Source of the DNA: Neostapfia colusana
Taxonomy: Eukaryota > Streptophyta > Magnoliopsida > Poales > Poaceae
Reading direction: 5' to 3'
Assembly (NCBI GenBank): GCA_030760725.1
Contig: JASWHV010000011.1
Location: forward strand, 82,499,765-82,563,764
DNA length: 64,000 nucleotides
Shown: one piece after another, positions 11,108-24,500 of the stretch
Layout: each line of letters begins with the position of its first letter
How positions within the stretch are numbered: position 1 is the first letter of the stretch
Translations under genes and position numbers: made by a program
The notes under the pieces: generated by a model
Told to the model about the DNA's origin: nothing
What the model saw: the letters and a program-made list of their open reading frames with translations, nothing else
Database searches by the model: none

Positions 11108-11887
11108 CTACTCGTTCTCTTGAGCTGGCTCCTCGGGATCTTCCTCCTCATTTCGGCTACCTTCTGACTCTGCTTTGGGTGGGGAGGCTGTTGGTGGAGA
11201 AGTGCGACGACGCCTGATCGCTCGGTGATCCGGGGAGTCAGAAGTCCATGTATCATTCACGGTGACACACAGTTCATTCCCATCTCCTCTTTCTCTCGCC
11301 TTTAAGCAAGCTCGCAGCAACGCCTCCGTTTCCTTCAGGGTGTCTCGGACATCCTGAAGCTCTTGTTGACACTCCTGCAGTCGAGTGCTGAGCATAGCAG
11401 CATCCTCCAAGCACAAGTCCATGTGCTCATGGGAAGTCCCTTGCTGCACCGGTGGGTACTTGTATTCCGTGGTACCACTCTCACGTTGGAGGACATACAT
11501 GTACTCAGTTTTGTCCAAGTGGCGACGATAGATGTGACTCTGGCAGGTGATGGCCTCCCAGGTGACATCTCTCTCCGCATCGACCTGTGTCGCTCTACAA
11601 GCTGGAGAGTGGTGGATCTTAAGCAGCTGATTTTCGTGTATTATCCTCATCTCTGAACTCCATTCTTCCCTCTTCTCACAGATGGTCCTGGTGGAGTTAT
11701 AGTGGATGATTAGCTTGCCCGTATTGCCGGCAGCTTCGAGCATACGCCGAAGACGGCGCAATAAGCCTCCTACTGCCAATCCGTAGGAAAGGTACGTCAC
11801 CGGACGGCTCTCCTCTCTTTCGGCAAGGGCAACTACGGGAACTCTCCCTCCTGTGGACTTGCGAGCGGTGCGAATCATGCGAACCAT
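11108..11887 (-). CDS. Additional ORF upstream of gag with histone-H3-tail-like N-terminus and coiled coil
   Basis: An intact 259-codon ORF in the same orientation as gag-pol, between the PBS and gag. I do not recognise it as a named family. Residues 2-22 align without gaps to histone H3 residues 1-21: R2, T6-A7-R8-K9-S10-T11-G12-G13, P16, L20 and A21 are identical, while K4, K14 and K18 are replaced (I, R, V). A basic segment follows (GGLLRRLRRML). About residues 175-215 form a Leu/Gln/Glu-rich predicted coiled coil (LQECQQELQDVRDTLKET). Then come an Arg-rich patch (RAIRRRRTSPPT) and an acidic Pro/Glu tail ending EEEDPEEPAQENE. The ATG is directly preceded by TTTTGTTTTAG, a good plant 3' splice-site match. 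It is uninterrupted although the neighbouring gag-pol is broken. Function is unknown; H3 mimicry is inferred from sequence only. Confidence 0.7.
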   Translation of the reverse strand: MVRMIRTARKSTGGRVPVVALAEREESRPVTYLSYGLAVGGLLRRLRRMLEAAGNTGKLIIHYNSTRTICEKREEWSSEMRIIHENQLLKIHHSPACRATQVDAERDVTWEAITCQSHIYRRHLDKTEYMYVLQRESGTTEYKYPPVQQGTSHEHMDLCLEDAAMLSTRLQECQQELQDVRDTLKETEALLRACLKARERGDGNELCVTVNDTWTSDSPDHRAIRRRRTSPPTASPPKAESEGSRNEEEDPEEPAQENE

Positions 11888-12089
11888 CTAAAACAAAAAG
11901 AATTTAAAATTAGGTTAGATAAACTTTTTTAAACAAAAATCCTATTTTGAATGAAAATTTGGTGTAAGATGAAGAAAATGACTCCTTAAATAACACTCTT
12001 CAACCCACACCTTGGAAAATAGTTTTTAAGAAAATAGGGCCCTTAAATACGTACATTTCTACCTAGTTCCACGTTCCTACGGGCAACCT
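11888..12089 (-). other. 5' leader of element 2
   Basis: AT-rich leader between the PBS and the extra ORF. It contains a TTTTTGTTTTAG tract next to the ORF start. Nothing else is recognised. Confidence 0.5.
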
Positions 12090-12103
12090 TGGCTCTGATA
12101 CCA
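12090..12103 (-). other. Primer binding site (initiator tRNA-Met) of element 2
   Basis: The minus strand reads TGGTATCAGAGCCA, the canonical plant PBS complementary to the 3' end of initiator tRNA-Met. It is separated by 4 nt from the LTR end at 12108. Confidence 0.92.
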
Positions 12104-12107
12104 CCTC

Positions 12108-15100
12108 TGTCACACCCGGTTTTTCCGAAGAACAACCAAGTGAATATCACATTATGCCAGGATCATTTTCTCATACATGTGATGACAAATAGTGAAGCAT
12201 CATTTATTACAAGCCAGGTGTCGAATATAAGTAAGTCTTACATAGTAAATGTCTCGATGGACAATAATAAGTTCATCACAAGTAAATAAACTAGCAGCAA
12301 AATATTATTCTTTAGGGCTCCATCACAGGCGTTGCCCGGGGGTCTCCATGAACCTAGAAACCTTCCTCGGGTCCAAAGTCTTGGTCATTATACACCACCT
12401 CATTGTCTTGACCTGAGCAGCAATATAAACCAACAAATATGTAAGGTTGAGTACCAAAGGTACTCAGCAAGTGTGGGAAAATTATATCATGCATGGCTAG
12501 AACAAGGAGAGGTTGAACTCATGGTTAAAGCACTATGCAATTAATACCTATCACCTTAGCTTGTTAAGCACCTACATTACTACACAGGTGAAATGGTCCC
12601 AATCTCCCATCCCATCATCATAATCCAATAACCATAACATCATTTCCAATGTTAAGCTCCCCGCTTAACTTCCGAAACCATCAATCCTCTAATCATGAAT
12701 AAGTCCAAGCCGCTCTTGACCGTGAGCACGGCTGTCATGACAGTTTTGACTCTGCAGAGTTTGTACCACTGTACCCACATGTAGTGATTTCATCCCCCGT
12801 TGCCGGGTGGACTAAAAGAACCTCCATTATGTCAGTGGCTACGAACCACATTCACACTTCCCAGGTGTGTAGCCAGGAGATCACAACGAAGCCTTTACAA
12901 AGGGATTCCCGACGAGCATGGGCCCACTGAGGTTTCACCCCTAACAGCATACAAGAGGCTCCAACCCCGCTGCAGTGGCCCCCTCTTGAGCCTTGCGGTT
13001 CATATGGTAGTCCAACTGACACCTACTCCCCGCACCATCCAACACACCCATACTACGCCGGGGATACACCTAATTAATTGGCCAAGCTGCCCCATCTCAG
13101 CATGTGGTTGGCACTGTAAAGCCAGGTTACATGCTCCATGAACCGGTCCTTAGGATCCAGGCAAGTACTAAACACAAACCCAAGTCTCGTGCACCCAGCA
13201 CACAACCAAAACATCCAACTTGCCTTGATCCCTACCTCTACATAACTCACAATAGCTCATTCAAGAGTATGGTATAATAAACTGATGATCTCATATCCCA
13301 AATATCCTATTCTAAGCATGGCTAAGCATATGCATGTAAATAAATGACATGACAAAATAAATCCCAACCCAAGCTACAAGGAAACAAGGTAATGCAATTC
13401 TAGGGAAACTTCCTAGCATGGGTTTCATATTTCATTTGACAATGTAAATAATTCTATCTACACATCCTAGCATAGGATCAAAGTGGTCAAGGACACTTGC
13501 CTCCTTCTTGCTGCTCTTGAAATGGGTAGTCCTAGTCTTGGAAAGGAATAACTTGCTCTTGAGCAGGTTCTACATCACACCATCACACATAGCAAAAGAA
13601 AAACAACAATCCATAAGACATAGTTCACACTTCCACTTCATACAAACCACACATTCATATTTATGAAATTCATTCACCATTATATGTGTTGTGGTTACTC
13701 TATGTGTGTTGATCTGTGGCTTGCATACACTTTTATTTATATGTATATGATTCCTACTTTGGTGTTCATATTTATACTTACATACTATATATATATGTGT
13801 GTGTTTCAAATTTAAATAAATTCCTTATATTAAACTACTACACCTTTTCACTACCAAGTATGTATGAAAAGTATTTTTCTTCTCCATATGTGCCTTCAGA
13901 ATTTCTACCAACCCTAAACTGAATTCTTTGGATTTTAGAAACTCCATTTATCATTTACTAGTTGCTATATTTTCAGATTTATATTCCTATGCATAAATGT
14001 GTATTTTATTATGAAATTAGTAATACACATCATCTAAACAGAATAGGTTCTGGTCCTAAATAATTTAGTAACATATTTTGACCTTTTTCTCTGATGTAAA
14101 CTATTTCACAATTATTTTCCCTATTTTCTATAACTATTCTTTAATTAAAAATGTGTTCCTAAATGTGAATAATAAATTAACCAGATTCAATTCAGTCCAA
14201 AATATGCTTTTATCTCACTCCAAAATTTTCTAAACACTGAGAAAATCTTTAACTTAATTTTGACAATTATGTTTGTCCCACTTTTTAATTTTTAAACACT
14301 AGTTACATATTCAATTTTCTAAATTAAATACTAAACAGGGCTAAAATAATGAACTCACCCCATTACAGGGTCTATAATATTATTTTCATAATTTCCAGGG
14401 GTCTAGCTACACTTATCAGAGGTGTTTTTCCTAATTTTTATTAAGTCCAGGGGCTAAAACTGATTTTTAAATGAATTTACATGATTTTCTGGAGTTCCAG
14501 GGGCTAGATCAGAAGTTTCCGGGGCTAGCTCTTAATTCCCGAGAACCCCAGGGGGTAGCACGTAAGAATTCTAGTCTTTATAACGCGGGGCTGACGTGGA
14601 CCGTCCGATTTTAAACCGACGGCTGAGATTATAACATCGAACCGGTACGCGTGGTTTTAAAGTCTACCGTGCGATTTAAAATAAACGGCGCACAAGCGGC
14701 CACGTCGCTCTGATCGAGTGCGGGCGGCGCTGCCGGCGGCGCACGGCGGCGGGAAGCGGCGATCTCGCCGGAAACTTTCGGATCCTCGAGAATTCTGCCT
14801 AGAACTGTGTTCTTATGGCATAGATCGGTAGAGGGGAGGTCGGGGATCTCACCTCGGGGGTTTTCTTGAGCTCGGAGGTCCTGGGAGGTGATCGGCGGCG
14901 AGGTCCGAGGCAAAACCACGGCGAATCTCGTCGGCGCTGTGTTTACACCGCAAGTCACCGAGTTTTCTGCACCTGCAAGGTTCCCCGGAGGCGGTGGATC
15001 AAGACCAGCGAGTTAGATCGGAGTTTCCGAGCTTAGATCGGCCAGAATTCACCGGAGAAGTCTCGGTTCTCACCGGACTAAAAATCGGCGATCGCGTGGG

Positions 15101-15538
15101 AAAAACAGAACGGAGCCGGGGTTTTTATAGACGGGGGAGGGCGGCGAGGTGGTTTAGATCATGTCCGTATCCTCCTCGAGCGAAATTCGGCTGTGATCCG
15201 CAGCAGTTCCGATCGGTTTGGATTCGGTGAGAAAGAGTCCGGCGCGGCGCGAGGTTGAAGACGAAGCCCGGGTGGGTCCCTCCTGTCAGCGTGAGAAAGC
15301 GCGGGCGCGCGGCTGCGGGCTGGCGCGGGGTAAGTTGGGCCGGCTGGTGGGTTTCGGCCCACTGGCTGGTTTTTTTTCTGTTTTCTCTTTTTCTTTTTCC
15401 ATTTCTTTTCTGATTTGAGTTTAATTTGAATTCCAGTTTGAATTTGAATTTTTGCAAAACATGCAACACGTCCAAAAATTTTTAAATTCCCCTCTTAACA
15501 TGATTTAGTGTTTTGAATCAAAATTTTGGGGTGTTACA
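12108..15538 (-). mobile_element. Complete 5' LTR of element 2 (3,431 bp)
   Basis: It begins TGTCACACCC and ends GGGTGTTACA, so the termini are inverted repeats of the TG...CA type, and the PBS abuts its inner end. U3 is GC-rich (about 14580-15380), with a TATA box at 15121-15130. The part from about 13250 to 14560 is AT-rich non-coding sequence. A small ORF at 14629-14958 (minus) lies in the predicted leader and is not recognised. Beyond 15538 is satellite DNA, so the element was inserted in, or lies directly next to, the array. Its partner 3' LTR is not in the window. Confidence 0.85.
15121..15130 (-). promoter_or_regulatory. TATA box in LTR of element 2
   Basis: CTATAAAAAC on the minus strand inside the GC-rich U3. 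It is the best TATA match in the expected part of the LTR. Confidence 0.55.
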
Positions 15539-18500
15539 ATGGAATACACGTCCGGATAGTGCAACTTGATAGTTTTGCATGCGCAGATGTCCATCTGGGT
15601 CAAAACCGAGAAAGTTGGGAAACTCTGTAAAACTCACAAACTTGGATCCCGGGCGACCGGACAGTACCTTGACGGAATTTACCTTCGGACGGTGCAACTT
15701 GATGGTTTCACATTCATAGATGGCCATCCGGGTCGAAATTGGGAAATTCAATAAAGTCTGTAAAACTCATGAGCTCGGGTCCCTGGCGGCGGGACGGAAC
15801 CTTGATGGATTACACGTCCGGACGGTGCAACTTGATGGTTTTGCATGCGCGATGGCCATCTGGGTCAAAAACGATAAGGTCGGGAAAGTCGGCAAAACTC
15901 ACTAATTCGGGTCCCGAGCGGCTCGACGGGACCTTGACGGAGTACACGTTCGGATGATGCAACTAAATGGTTTGCATGCGCGGATGGCCATCCGGGTCAA
16001 AATTTGGAAAGTCGGTAAAACTCACAAACTAGGGTTCCGTGCGACTGGACGGGAGCTTGACGGAATATACGTCCGGACAGTGCAACTTGATGGTTTTGCA
16101 TGCTCGGACGGCCATCTTGATTGAAATTGGGAAAGTAGGGAAAATTGGGAAAACTCACGCACTCGGGTCCCGGGCGGCTGGACAGGATCTTGACAGAATA
16201 TACGTTCGGACGGTGCAACTTGATGGTTTTGCATGCATGGATGGCCATCGGGGTAAAAATTACAAAATTCTAGAAAGTCGGTAAAACTCACGAACTCGAG
16301 CCCCGCGCGGCCGGAAGGAACCTTGAAGGAATACATGTCCGGACGGTGCAACTTGATGGTTTTGCATGCACGGATGCCCATCTGGGTCAAAATCAGGAAA
16401 GTCGGGAAAGTCTGTAAAACTCACGAACTCAGGTTCCGGGTGGCTGGACGGAACTTTGACGGAATACACGTTCGGACGGTGCAACTTGATAGTTTTGCAT
16501 GCGCGGATGGCCATCAGGGTCAATATAAAGAAAGTCGGGGAAGTCGGTAAAACTCACGAACTCGGATCCTGGGCGGCCGGACGGAACCTTGACGGAATAC
16601 ATGTGGGGACGGTGCAACTTGATGGTTTTGCGTGCGCGGATGTCCATCTGAGTCATAACTAAAAAAGTCGGGAAACTCTGTAAAATTCACAAAATTGGAT
16701 CCCGGGCGGCCGGACAGGACCTTGACGGAATTGACATCCGAACGGTGCAACTTGATGGTTTTGCATGCATGGAAGGCCATCGGGGTAAAAATCGGGAAAT
16801 TCGAGAAAGTTGGTAAAACTCACGAACTCGGGTCCCGGGCGGGAGAACCTTGACGGAATACACGTCCGGATGGTGCAACTTGATGTCTTTGCATGCGCGA
16901 AAGGCCATCTTGGTCGAAATTTGGAAAGTCAAGAAAACTCATGAACTCGGGTCCTAGGACGCCGGACTGGACCTTGACGGAATACACGTACGGACGGTGC
17001 AACTTGATGGTTTTGCATGCGAGGATGTCCATCTGGTTCAAAAATGAGAAAGTAGGGAAACTCTGTAAAACTCACAAACATGGATCCCGGGCGGCCGGAC
17101 AGGACCTTGACTGAATTTACGTTCGGACGGTGCAACTTGATGGTTTTGTATGCATAGATGGCCATCCAGGTCAAAATTGGGAAATTTGATAAAGTCTGAA
17201 AAACTCACGAACTCGGGTCCCGGGCGGCCGGACGGAACCTTGATGGAATACACGTCTGGACGGTGCAACTTGATGGTTTTGCATGCGTGGATGGCCATCT
17301 GGGTCAAAAACGAGAAGGTCGGGAAAGTTGGCAAAACTCACTAACTAGGGTCCCGAGCGGCTGGACGGGACCTTGACGGAGTACACGTTCGGATGGTGCA
17401 ACTAAATGGTTTGTATGCGCGGATGGCCATCCGGGTTGAAATCTGGAAAGTCGGTAAAACTCACAAACTAGGGTTCCGTGCGACTGGACGGGAGCTTGAA
17501 GGAACACACGTTCGGACAACGCAACTTGATGGTTTTGCATGCTCGGACGGCCATCTGGGTTGAAATTGGGAGAGTAGGGAAAGTCGGGAAAACTCACGAA
17601 CTCGGGTCCCGGGTGTCTGGACAGGACCTTGACGGAATATACGTTCGTACGGTGCAACTTGATGGTTTTGCATGCATGGATGGCCATCGGGGTCAAAATT
17701 GCAAAATTCTAGAAAGTCGGTAAAACTTACGAGCTCGAGTCCCGGGCGGCCGGACGAAACCTTGACGGAATATATGTCCGTACGGTGCAACTTGATGGTT
17801 TTGCATGCACGGATGACCATCTGGGTCAAAATCGGGAAAGTCGGGAAAGTCTGTAAAACTCACGAACTCAGGTCCCGGGTGTCTCGACGGAACCTTGACG
17901 GAATACACGTCCGGACGGTGCAACTTGATGATTTTGCATGCGCGGATGACCATAAGGGTCAAAATAAAGAAAGTCGGGAAAGTCGGTAAAACTCACGAAC
18001 TCGGGTCCCGGGCGACCGGACGGAACCTTGACAATTACACGTCCGGACGGTGCAACTTGATAGTTTTGCATGCGCGGATGTCCATCTGGGTCATAACTAA
18101 GAAAGTGGGGAGCTCTGTAAAACTCACAAACTTGGATCCTTGGCGGCCGGACAGGACCTTGACGGAATTTACATCCGGACACTGTAACTTGATAGTTTTG
18201 CATGCATAGATGGCCATCCGGGTCAAAATCGAGAAAGTCGAGAAAGTCTGTAAAACTCACAAACTCGGGTCCTGGCGGCTGGACGGAACCTTGACGGAAT
18301 ACACGTCCGGACGGTGCAACTTGATGGTTTTCATGCGCGGATGGCCATCAGGGTCAAAATCGAGAAAGTCGGGAAAGTCGGTAAAACTTACAAGTTCGGG
18401 TCCCTGGGGGCCAGACGGAACCTTAACGGAATACATGTCCGGGCGGTGCAACTTGATGGTTTTGCATGCGCAGATGTCCAACTGGGTCAAAAGTGAGAAA

Positions 18501-21500
18501 GTCAGGAAACTCTGTAAAACTCACAAACTTGGTTCCCGAGCGGCCGGACAGAACCTTGATGAAATTTACGTTCGGACGATGCAACTTGATGGTTTTGCAT
18601 GCATAGATAGCCATCCGGGTCAAAATTGAGAAATTCGATAAAGTCTGTAAAACTCACGAACTCAGGTCCCGGGCGGCCAGACGGATCCTTGACGGAATAC
18701 ACGTTCGAACAGTGCAACTTGATGGTTTTGCATGCGCGGATGGCCATCTGCATCAAAATCGAGAATGTCAAGAAAGCTTGTAAAACTCACGAACTCGGAT
18801 CGGGCTGCGGGATGGGACCTTGATGGAATACACATTCGGACGGTGCAACTTGATGGTTTTGCATGCGCGGATGACCATCTAGGTCAAAATCGAGAAAGTC
18901 GGGAAAGTCTGAAAAACTCACGAACCCGGGTCCCGAGCGGCCGGACGGAACCTTGACGGAATACACAACCGGACGGTGCAACTTGATGGTTTTGCATGCG
19001 TGGATGTCCATCTGGGTCAAAACCGAGAAAGTTGGGAAACTCTATAAAACTCACAAACCTGGATCCCGGGCGGCCGGACAGGACCTTGACGGAATATACG
19101 TTTGGACATTGCAACTTGATGGTTTTGCATGCATAGATGGCCATCCGGGTAAAGATTGGGAAATTCGAGAAAGTCTATGAAACTCAAGAACCCGGGTCTC
19201 GGGCGGCCGGACGGAACCTTGACGGAATACACGTTTGGACGGTGCAAATTGATGGTTTTGCATTAGTGAAAGGCAATCCCGGTCGAAATATGGAAAGTCG
19301 GTAAAACTCACAAACTCTGGTCCCATGCGACTGGACTGGACCTTGACGGGATATACCTTCGGACGGTGCAACTTGATGGTTTTGCATGCTCGTATGGCCA
19401 TCTAGGTTGAAATAGGGAACGTAGGGAAAGTCGGGAAAACTCACGAACTCGGGTCCCGGGCGGCCTGACAGGACCCTCACGGAATATACGTTTGTACGGT
19501 GCAACTTAAAGGTTTTGCTTGCATGGATGGCCATTGGGGTCGAAATTGGGAAAGTCGAGAAAGTCGGTAAAACTCACGAACTCGGGTCCCGGGCGGCCGG
19601 ATGAAACCTTGACAGAATACATGTCCGTACGGTGCAACTTGATGGTTTTGCATGCGCGGATGGCCATCTAGGTCAATATCGAGAAAGTCGAGAAAGTCTG
19701 TAAAACTCACGAACTTGGGTCCCGGGTGGCCGGACGGAACCTTGAAGGAGTACACATCCGGAAGGTGCAACTTGATGGTTTTGCATGTGCGGATGTCCAT
19801 CTAGGTCAAAATCGAGAAAGTCGGGAAACTCTGTAAAACTCACAAACTTGGATCCGAGCGGTCGGACAGGACCTTGAAGGAATACACGTCCGGACGGTGC
19901 AACTTGATGGAAGGCCATTAGGGTCCAAATTGGTAAATTTGAGAAAGTCGGTAAGACTCATAAACTCGGGTCCCGGACGGCCGGACGGAACCTTGACGGA
20001 ATACAAGTCCGGACGGTGCAACTTGATGGTTTTGCATGCGCGGATGGCCATCTGAGTCAAAATCAAGAAAGTCGGGAAAGTCTGTAAAACTCACGAACTC
20101 GGATCTCGGGCGGCCGGACGGAACCTTCACGGAATAAACTTCCAGACTGTGCAACTTGATGGTTTTCATGCCTGGATGGCCATCAGGGTCAAAATCGAGA
20201 AAGTCGGGAAAGTCGGTAAAACTTACGAACTCGGGTCCCAGACGGCCGGACGGAACCTTGACGCAATACACGTCCGGACGGTGCAATTTGATGGTTTTGC
20301 ATGCGCTGATGTCCATCTGGGTCAAAACCGAGAAAGTCGGAAAACTCTGTAAAACTCACAAACTTGGATCCCTGGCGGCCGGACAGGACCTTGACGGAAT
20401 TTATGTTCGCACGGTGCAACTTGATGGTTTTGCATGCATAGATGGCCATCCGGGTCGAAATTGGTAAATTCGATAAAGTTTGTAAAACTCACGAACTCGG
20501 GTCCTGGGTGGCCGGACGGAACCTTGACGGAATACATGTCCGGACGGTGCAACTTGATGTTTTGCATACGCTGATGGCCATCTAGGTCAAAATCAAGAAA
20601 GTCGAGAAACTTGGTAAAACTCACGAACTCGGGTCCCGAGCGGCCGGACGGAAACTTGATGGAATACATGTCCGGACGGTGCAACTTGATGGTTTTGCAT
20701 GCGTGGATGTCCATTTGGGCCAAAACCGAGATAGTCGGGAGACTCTGTAAAACTCACAAGCTTGGATCCCGGGCGGCCGGACAGGACCTTGACGGAATAT
20801 AAGTTCAGATGGTTTAACTTGATGGTTTTGCTTGCACAGATGGCCATCCGGGTAAAAATTTGAAAATTTAAGAAAGTCTATAAAACTCACGAACTCGGAT
20901 GCCGGGTGATCGGACGGAACCTTGACGAAATACATGTCCGGACGGTGCGACTTGATGGTTTTGCACGCGCGGATGGCCATATGGGTCAAAATCAAGAAAG
21001 TTAGGAAAGTCTGTAAAACTCATGAACTTGGGTCTCGGATGGCCGGATGAAACCTTGACGGAATACACGTCCAGACAGTGCAACTTGATAGTTTTGCATG
21101 CGCGGATGACCATCTAGGTCAAAATCGAGAAAGTGAGGAAAGTCTGTAAAACTCACGAACTCAGGACCAAGGAGGTTGGACGGAACCTTGACGGAATACA
21201 ACTCTGGATGGTGCAACTTAATGGTTTTGCATGCGCGGATGGCCATCTGGGTCAAAATCAAGAAAGTTGGGAAAGTATGTAAAACTCACGAACTCAGGTC
21301 CCGGGAGGCCAGACAGGACCTTGACAGAATATACGTTCGGACGGTGCAACTTGATGGTTTTGCATGCATGGATGGCCATCGGGGTAAAAATTGCAAAATT
21401 CTAGAAAGTCTGTAAAACTCACGAACTCGAGTCCCTGGCGGCCGGAAGGAACCTTGACGGAATACATGTCAAGACGGTGCAACTTGATGGTTTTGCATTC

Positions 21501-24500
21501 ACGGATGCCCATCTGGGTCAAAATCAGGAAAGTCTGTAAAACTCACGAACTCAGGTCCCGAGTGGCCGGACGGAACTTTGACGGAATACACATCCGGACG
21601 GTGCAACTTAATGGTTTTGCATGCGCGGATGACCATCAGGGTCAAAATAAAGAAAGTGGGGGAAGTCGGTAAAACTCACAAACTCGGATCCCGGGCGGCC
21701 GGACGGAACCTTGATGGAATACACGTAGGAACGGTGCAACTTGATGGTTTTGCATGCGCGGATGTCCATCTGGGTCATAACTAAAAAAAGTCAAGAAACT
21801 CTGTAAAATTCACAAACTTGGATCTTGGGCGGTCAGACAGGACCTTGACGGAATTGACATCCGGACGGTGCAACTTGATGGTTTTGCATGCATGGATGGC
21901 CATCGGGGTAAAAATTGGGAAATTAGAGAAAGTTGGTAAAATTCACGAACTCGGGTCCCGGGCAGGAGAACCTTGACTGAATACACGTCCCGACGGTGCA
22001 ACTTGATGTCTTTGCATGCGCAGAAGGCCATCTTGGTCGAAATTTGGAAAGTCAAGAAAACTCATGAACTCGGGTCCTGGTACGCCGGACTGGACCTTGA
22101 CGGAATACACGTACGGACGGTGCAACTTGATGGTTTTGCATGCGAGGATGTCCATCTGGGTCAAAACCGAGAAAGTAGGGAAATTCTGTAAAACTCACAA
22201 ACTTGGATCCCGAATGGCCGGACAGGACCTTGACGGAATTTACGTTCGGACGGTGCAACTTGATGATTTTGCATGCATAGATGGCCATCCGGGTCGAAAT
22301 TGGGAAATTCGATAAAGTCTGTAAAACTCACGAACTAGGATCCCAGGCGGCCGAACGGAACCTTGATGGAATACACGTCATAACGGTGCCACTTGATGGT
22401 TTTGCATGCGCGGATGACCCTCTGGGTCAAAATCGAGAAAGTCGGGAAAGACTGTAAAACTCACGAACTCGGGTCTTGAGCCGCCAAACGGAACCTTGAT
22501 GGAATACTCGTCCAGACGGTGCAACTTGATGGTTTTACATGCGTGGATGTCCATCTGGATTAAAATCGAGAAAGTCTGGAAACTCTGTAAAACTCACAAA
22601 GTTGGATCTCGACCGGCCGGAAAGGACCTTGACGGAATATACGCTCTGATGGTGCAACTTGATGGTTTTGCATGCATGGATGGCTATCGGGGTAAAAATT
22701 GGGAAATTCGAGAAAGTCGGCAAAAATCACTAACTAGGGTCCCGAGCGGCTGGACGGGACCTTGACGGAGTACACGTTCGGATGGTGCAACTAAATGGTT
22801 TGCATGCGCGTATGGGCATCCGGGTCGAAATCTGGAAAGTCGGTAGAACTCGCAAACTAGGGTTCCGTGTGACTGGACGGGAGCTTGAAGGAATACACGT
22901 TCGGACAGCGCAACTTGATGGTTTTGCATGCTCGGACGGCCATCTGGGTTGAAAGTGGGAAAGTAGGAAAAGTCGGGAAAACTCACGAACTCGGGTCCCG
23001 GGTGGCTGGACAGAACCTTGACGGAATATACGTTCGTACGGTGCAACTTGATGGTTTTGCATGCATGGATGGCCATCGGGGTCAAAATTGCAAAATTCTA
23101 GAAAGTCGGTGAAACTCACGAACTCGAGTCCCGCGCGGCAGGACGGAACCTTGACGGAATATATGTCCGGACGGTGCAACTTGATGGTTTTGCATGCACG
23201 GATGGCCATCTGGGTCAAAATCGGGAAACTCGGGAAAGTCTGTAAAAACTCATGAACTCAGGTCCCGGGTGTCTGGACGGAACCTTGACAGAATACACGT
23301 CCGGACGGTGTAACTTGATGGTTTTGCATATGCGGATGGCCATCAGGGTCAAAATAAAGAAAGTCTGGAAAGTCGGTAAAACTCACGAACTCGGGTCCCG
23401 GGCGACCGGACAGAACCTTGACAATTACACGTCCGGACGGTGCAACATGATGGTTTTGCATGCGCGGATGTCCATCTGGGTCATAACTAAGAAAGTCGGG
23501 AAACTCTGTAAAACTCACAAACTTGGATCCTGGGCGGCCGGACAGGACCTTGACGAAATTTACATCCACAGTGCAACTTTATGGTTTTGCATGCATAGAT
23601 GGCCATGCGGGTCAAAATTGGGAAATTCGAGAAAGTCGGTAAAACTCATAAAGGGACCTTGACGGAATACACGTTCGGACAGTGCAACTTGATGGTTTTA
23701 CATGCTCGGATGGCCATCTAGGTTGAAAATGAGAAAGTAGGGAATGTCGGGAAAACTCATGAACTCGGGTCCTGGTTGGCCGGACAGGACCTTGACGGAA
23801 TATAAGTTCGGACGGTGCTACTTGATGGTTTTGCATGTATGGATGGCCATCAGGGTCAAAATTGGGAAATTTGAGAAACTCGGTAAAACTCACGAACTTG
23901 GGTCCCGGGCGGCCGTATGGAACCTTAATGGAATACACGTCCCGATGATGCAACTTGATGGTTTTGCATGCGAGGATGGCCATTTGGGTCAAAATCGAGA
24001 AAGTCGAGAAAGTCTGTAAAACTCACGAACTCGGGTCCTCGGCGGCTGGACGGAACCTTGACGGAATACACGTCCGGATGGTGCTACTTGATGGTTTTCT
24101 TGCGCGGATGGCCATCAGGGTCAAAATCGAGAAAGTCGGTAAAACTTACGAACTCGGGTCCCTAGGGGCCGGACGGAACCTTAATGGAATACACTTCCGG
24201 ACGGTGCAACTTAATGGTTTTGCATGCGCAGATGTCTAACTGGATCAAAACCGAGAAAGTCCGGAAACTCTGTAAAACTCACAAACTTGGATCCCGGGCG
24301 GCCAGACAGAACCTTGACGGAATTTACGTTCGGACGATGCAACTTGATGGTTGTTTTGCATGCATAGATAGCCATCCGGGTCGAAATTGAGAAATTCAAT
24401 AAAGTCTGTAAAACTCACGAACTCAGGTCCCGGGCGGCGAGACGGATCCTTGACGGAATACACGTTCGAACAGTGCAACTTGATGGTTTTACATGCGCGG

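Noticed and set aside
12332..13141. Small ORFs in the LTR of element 2
   Set aside because: They have no conserved motif and occur within non-coding LTR sequence similar to that of the other Tekay LTRs.
14629..14958. A 109-codon ORF in the LTR of element 2
   Set aside because: It lies in the predicted leader and has no recognisable domain. I mention it only as a possible upstream ORF.
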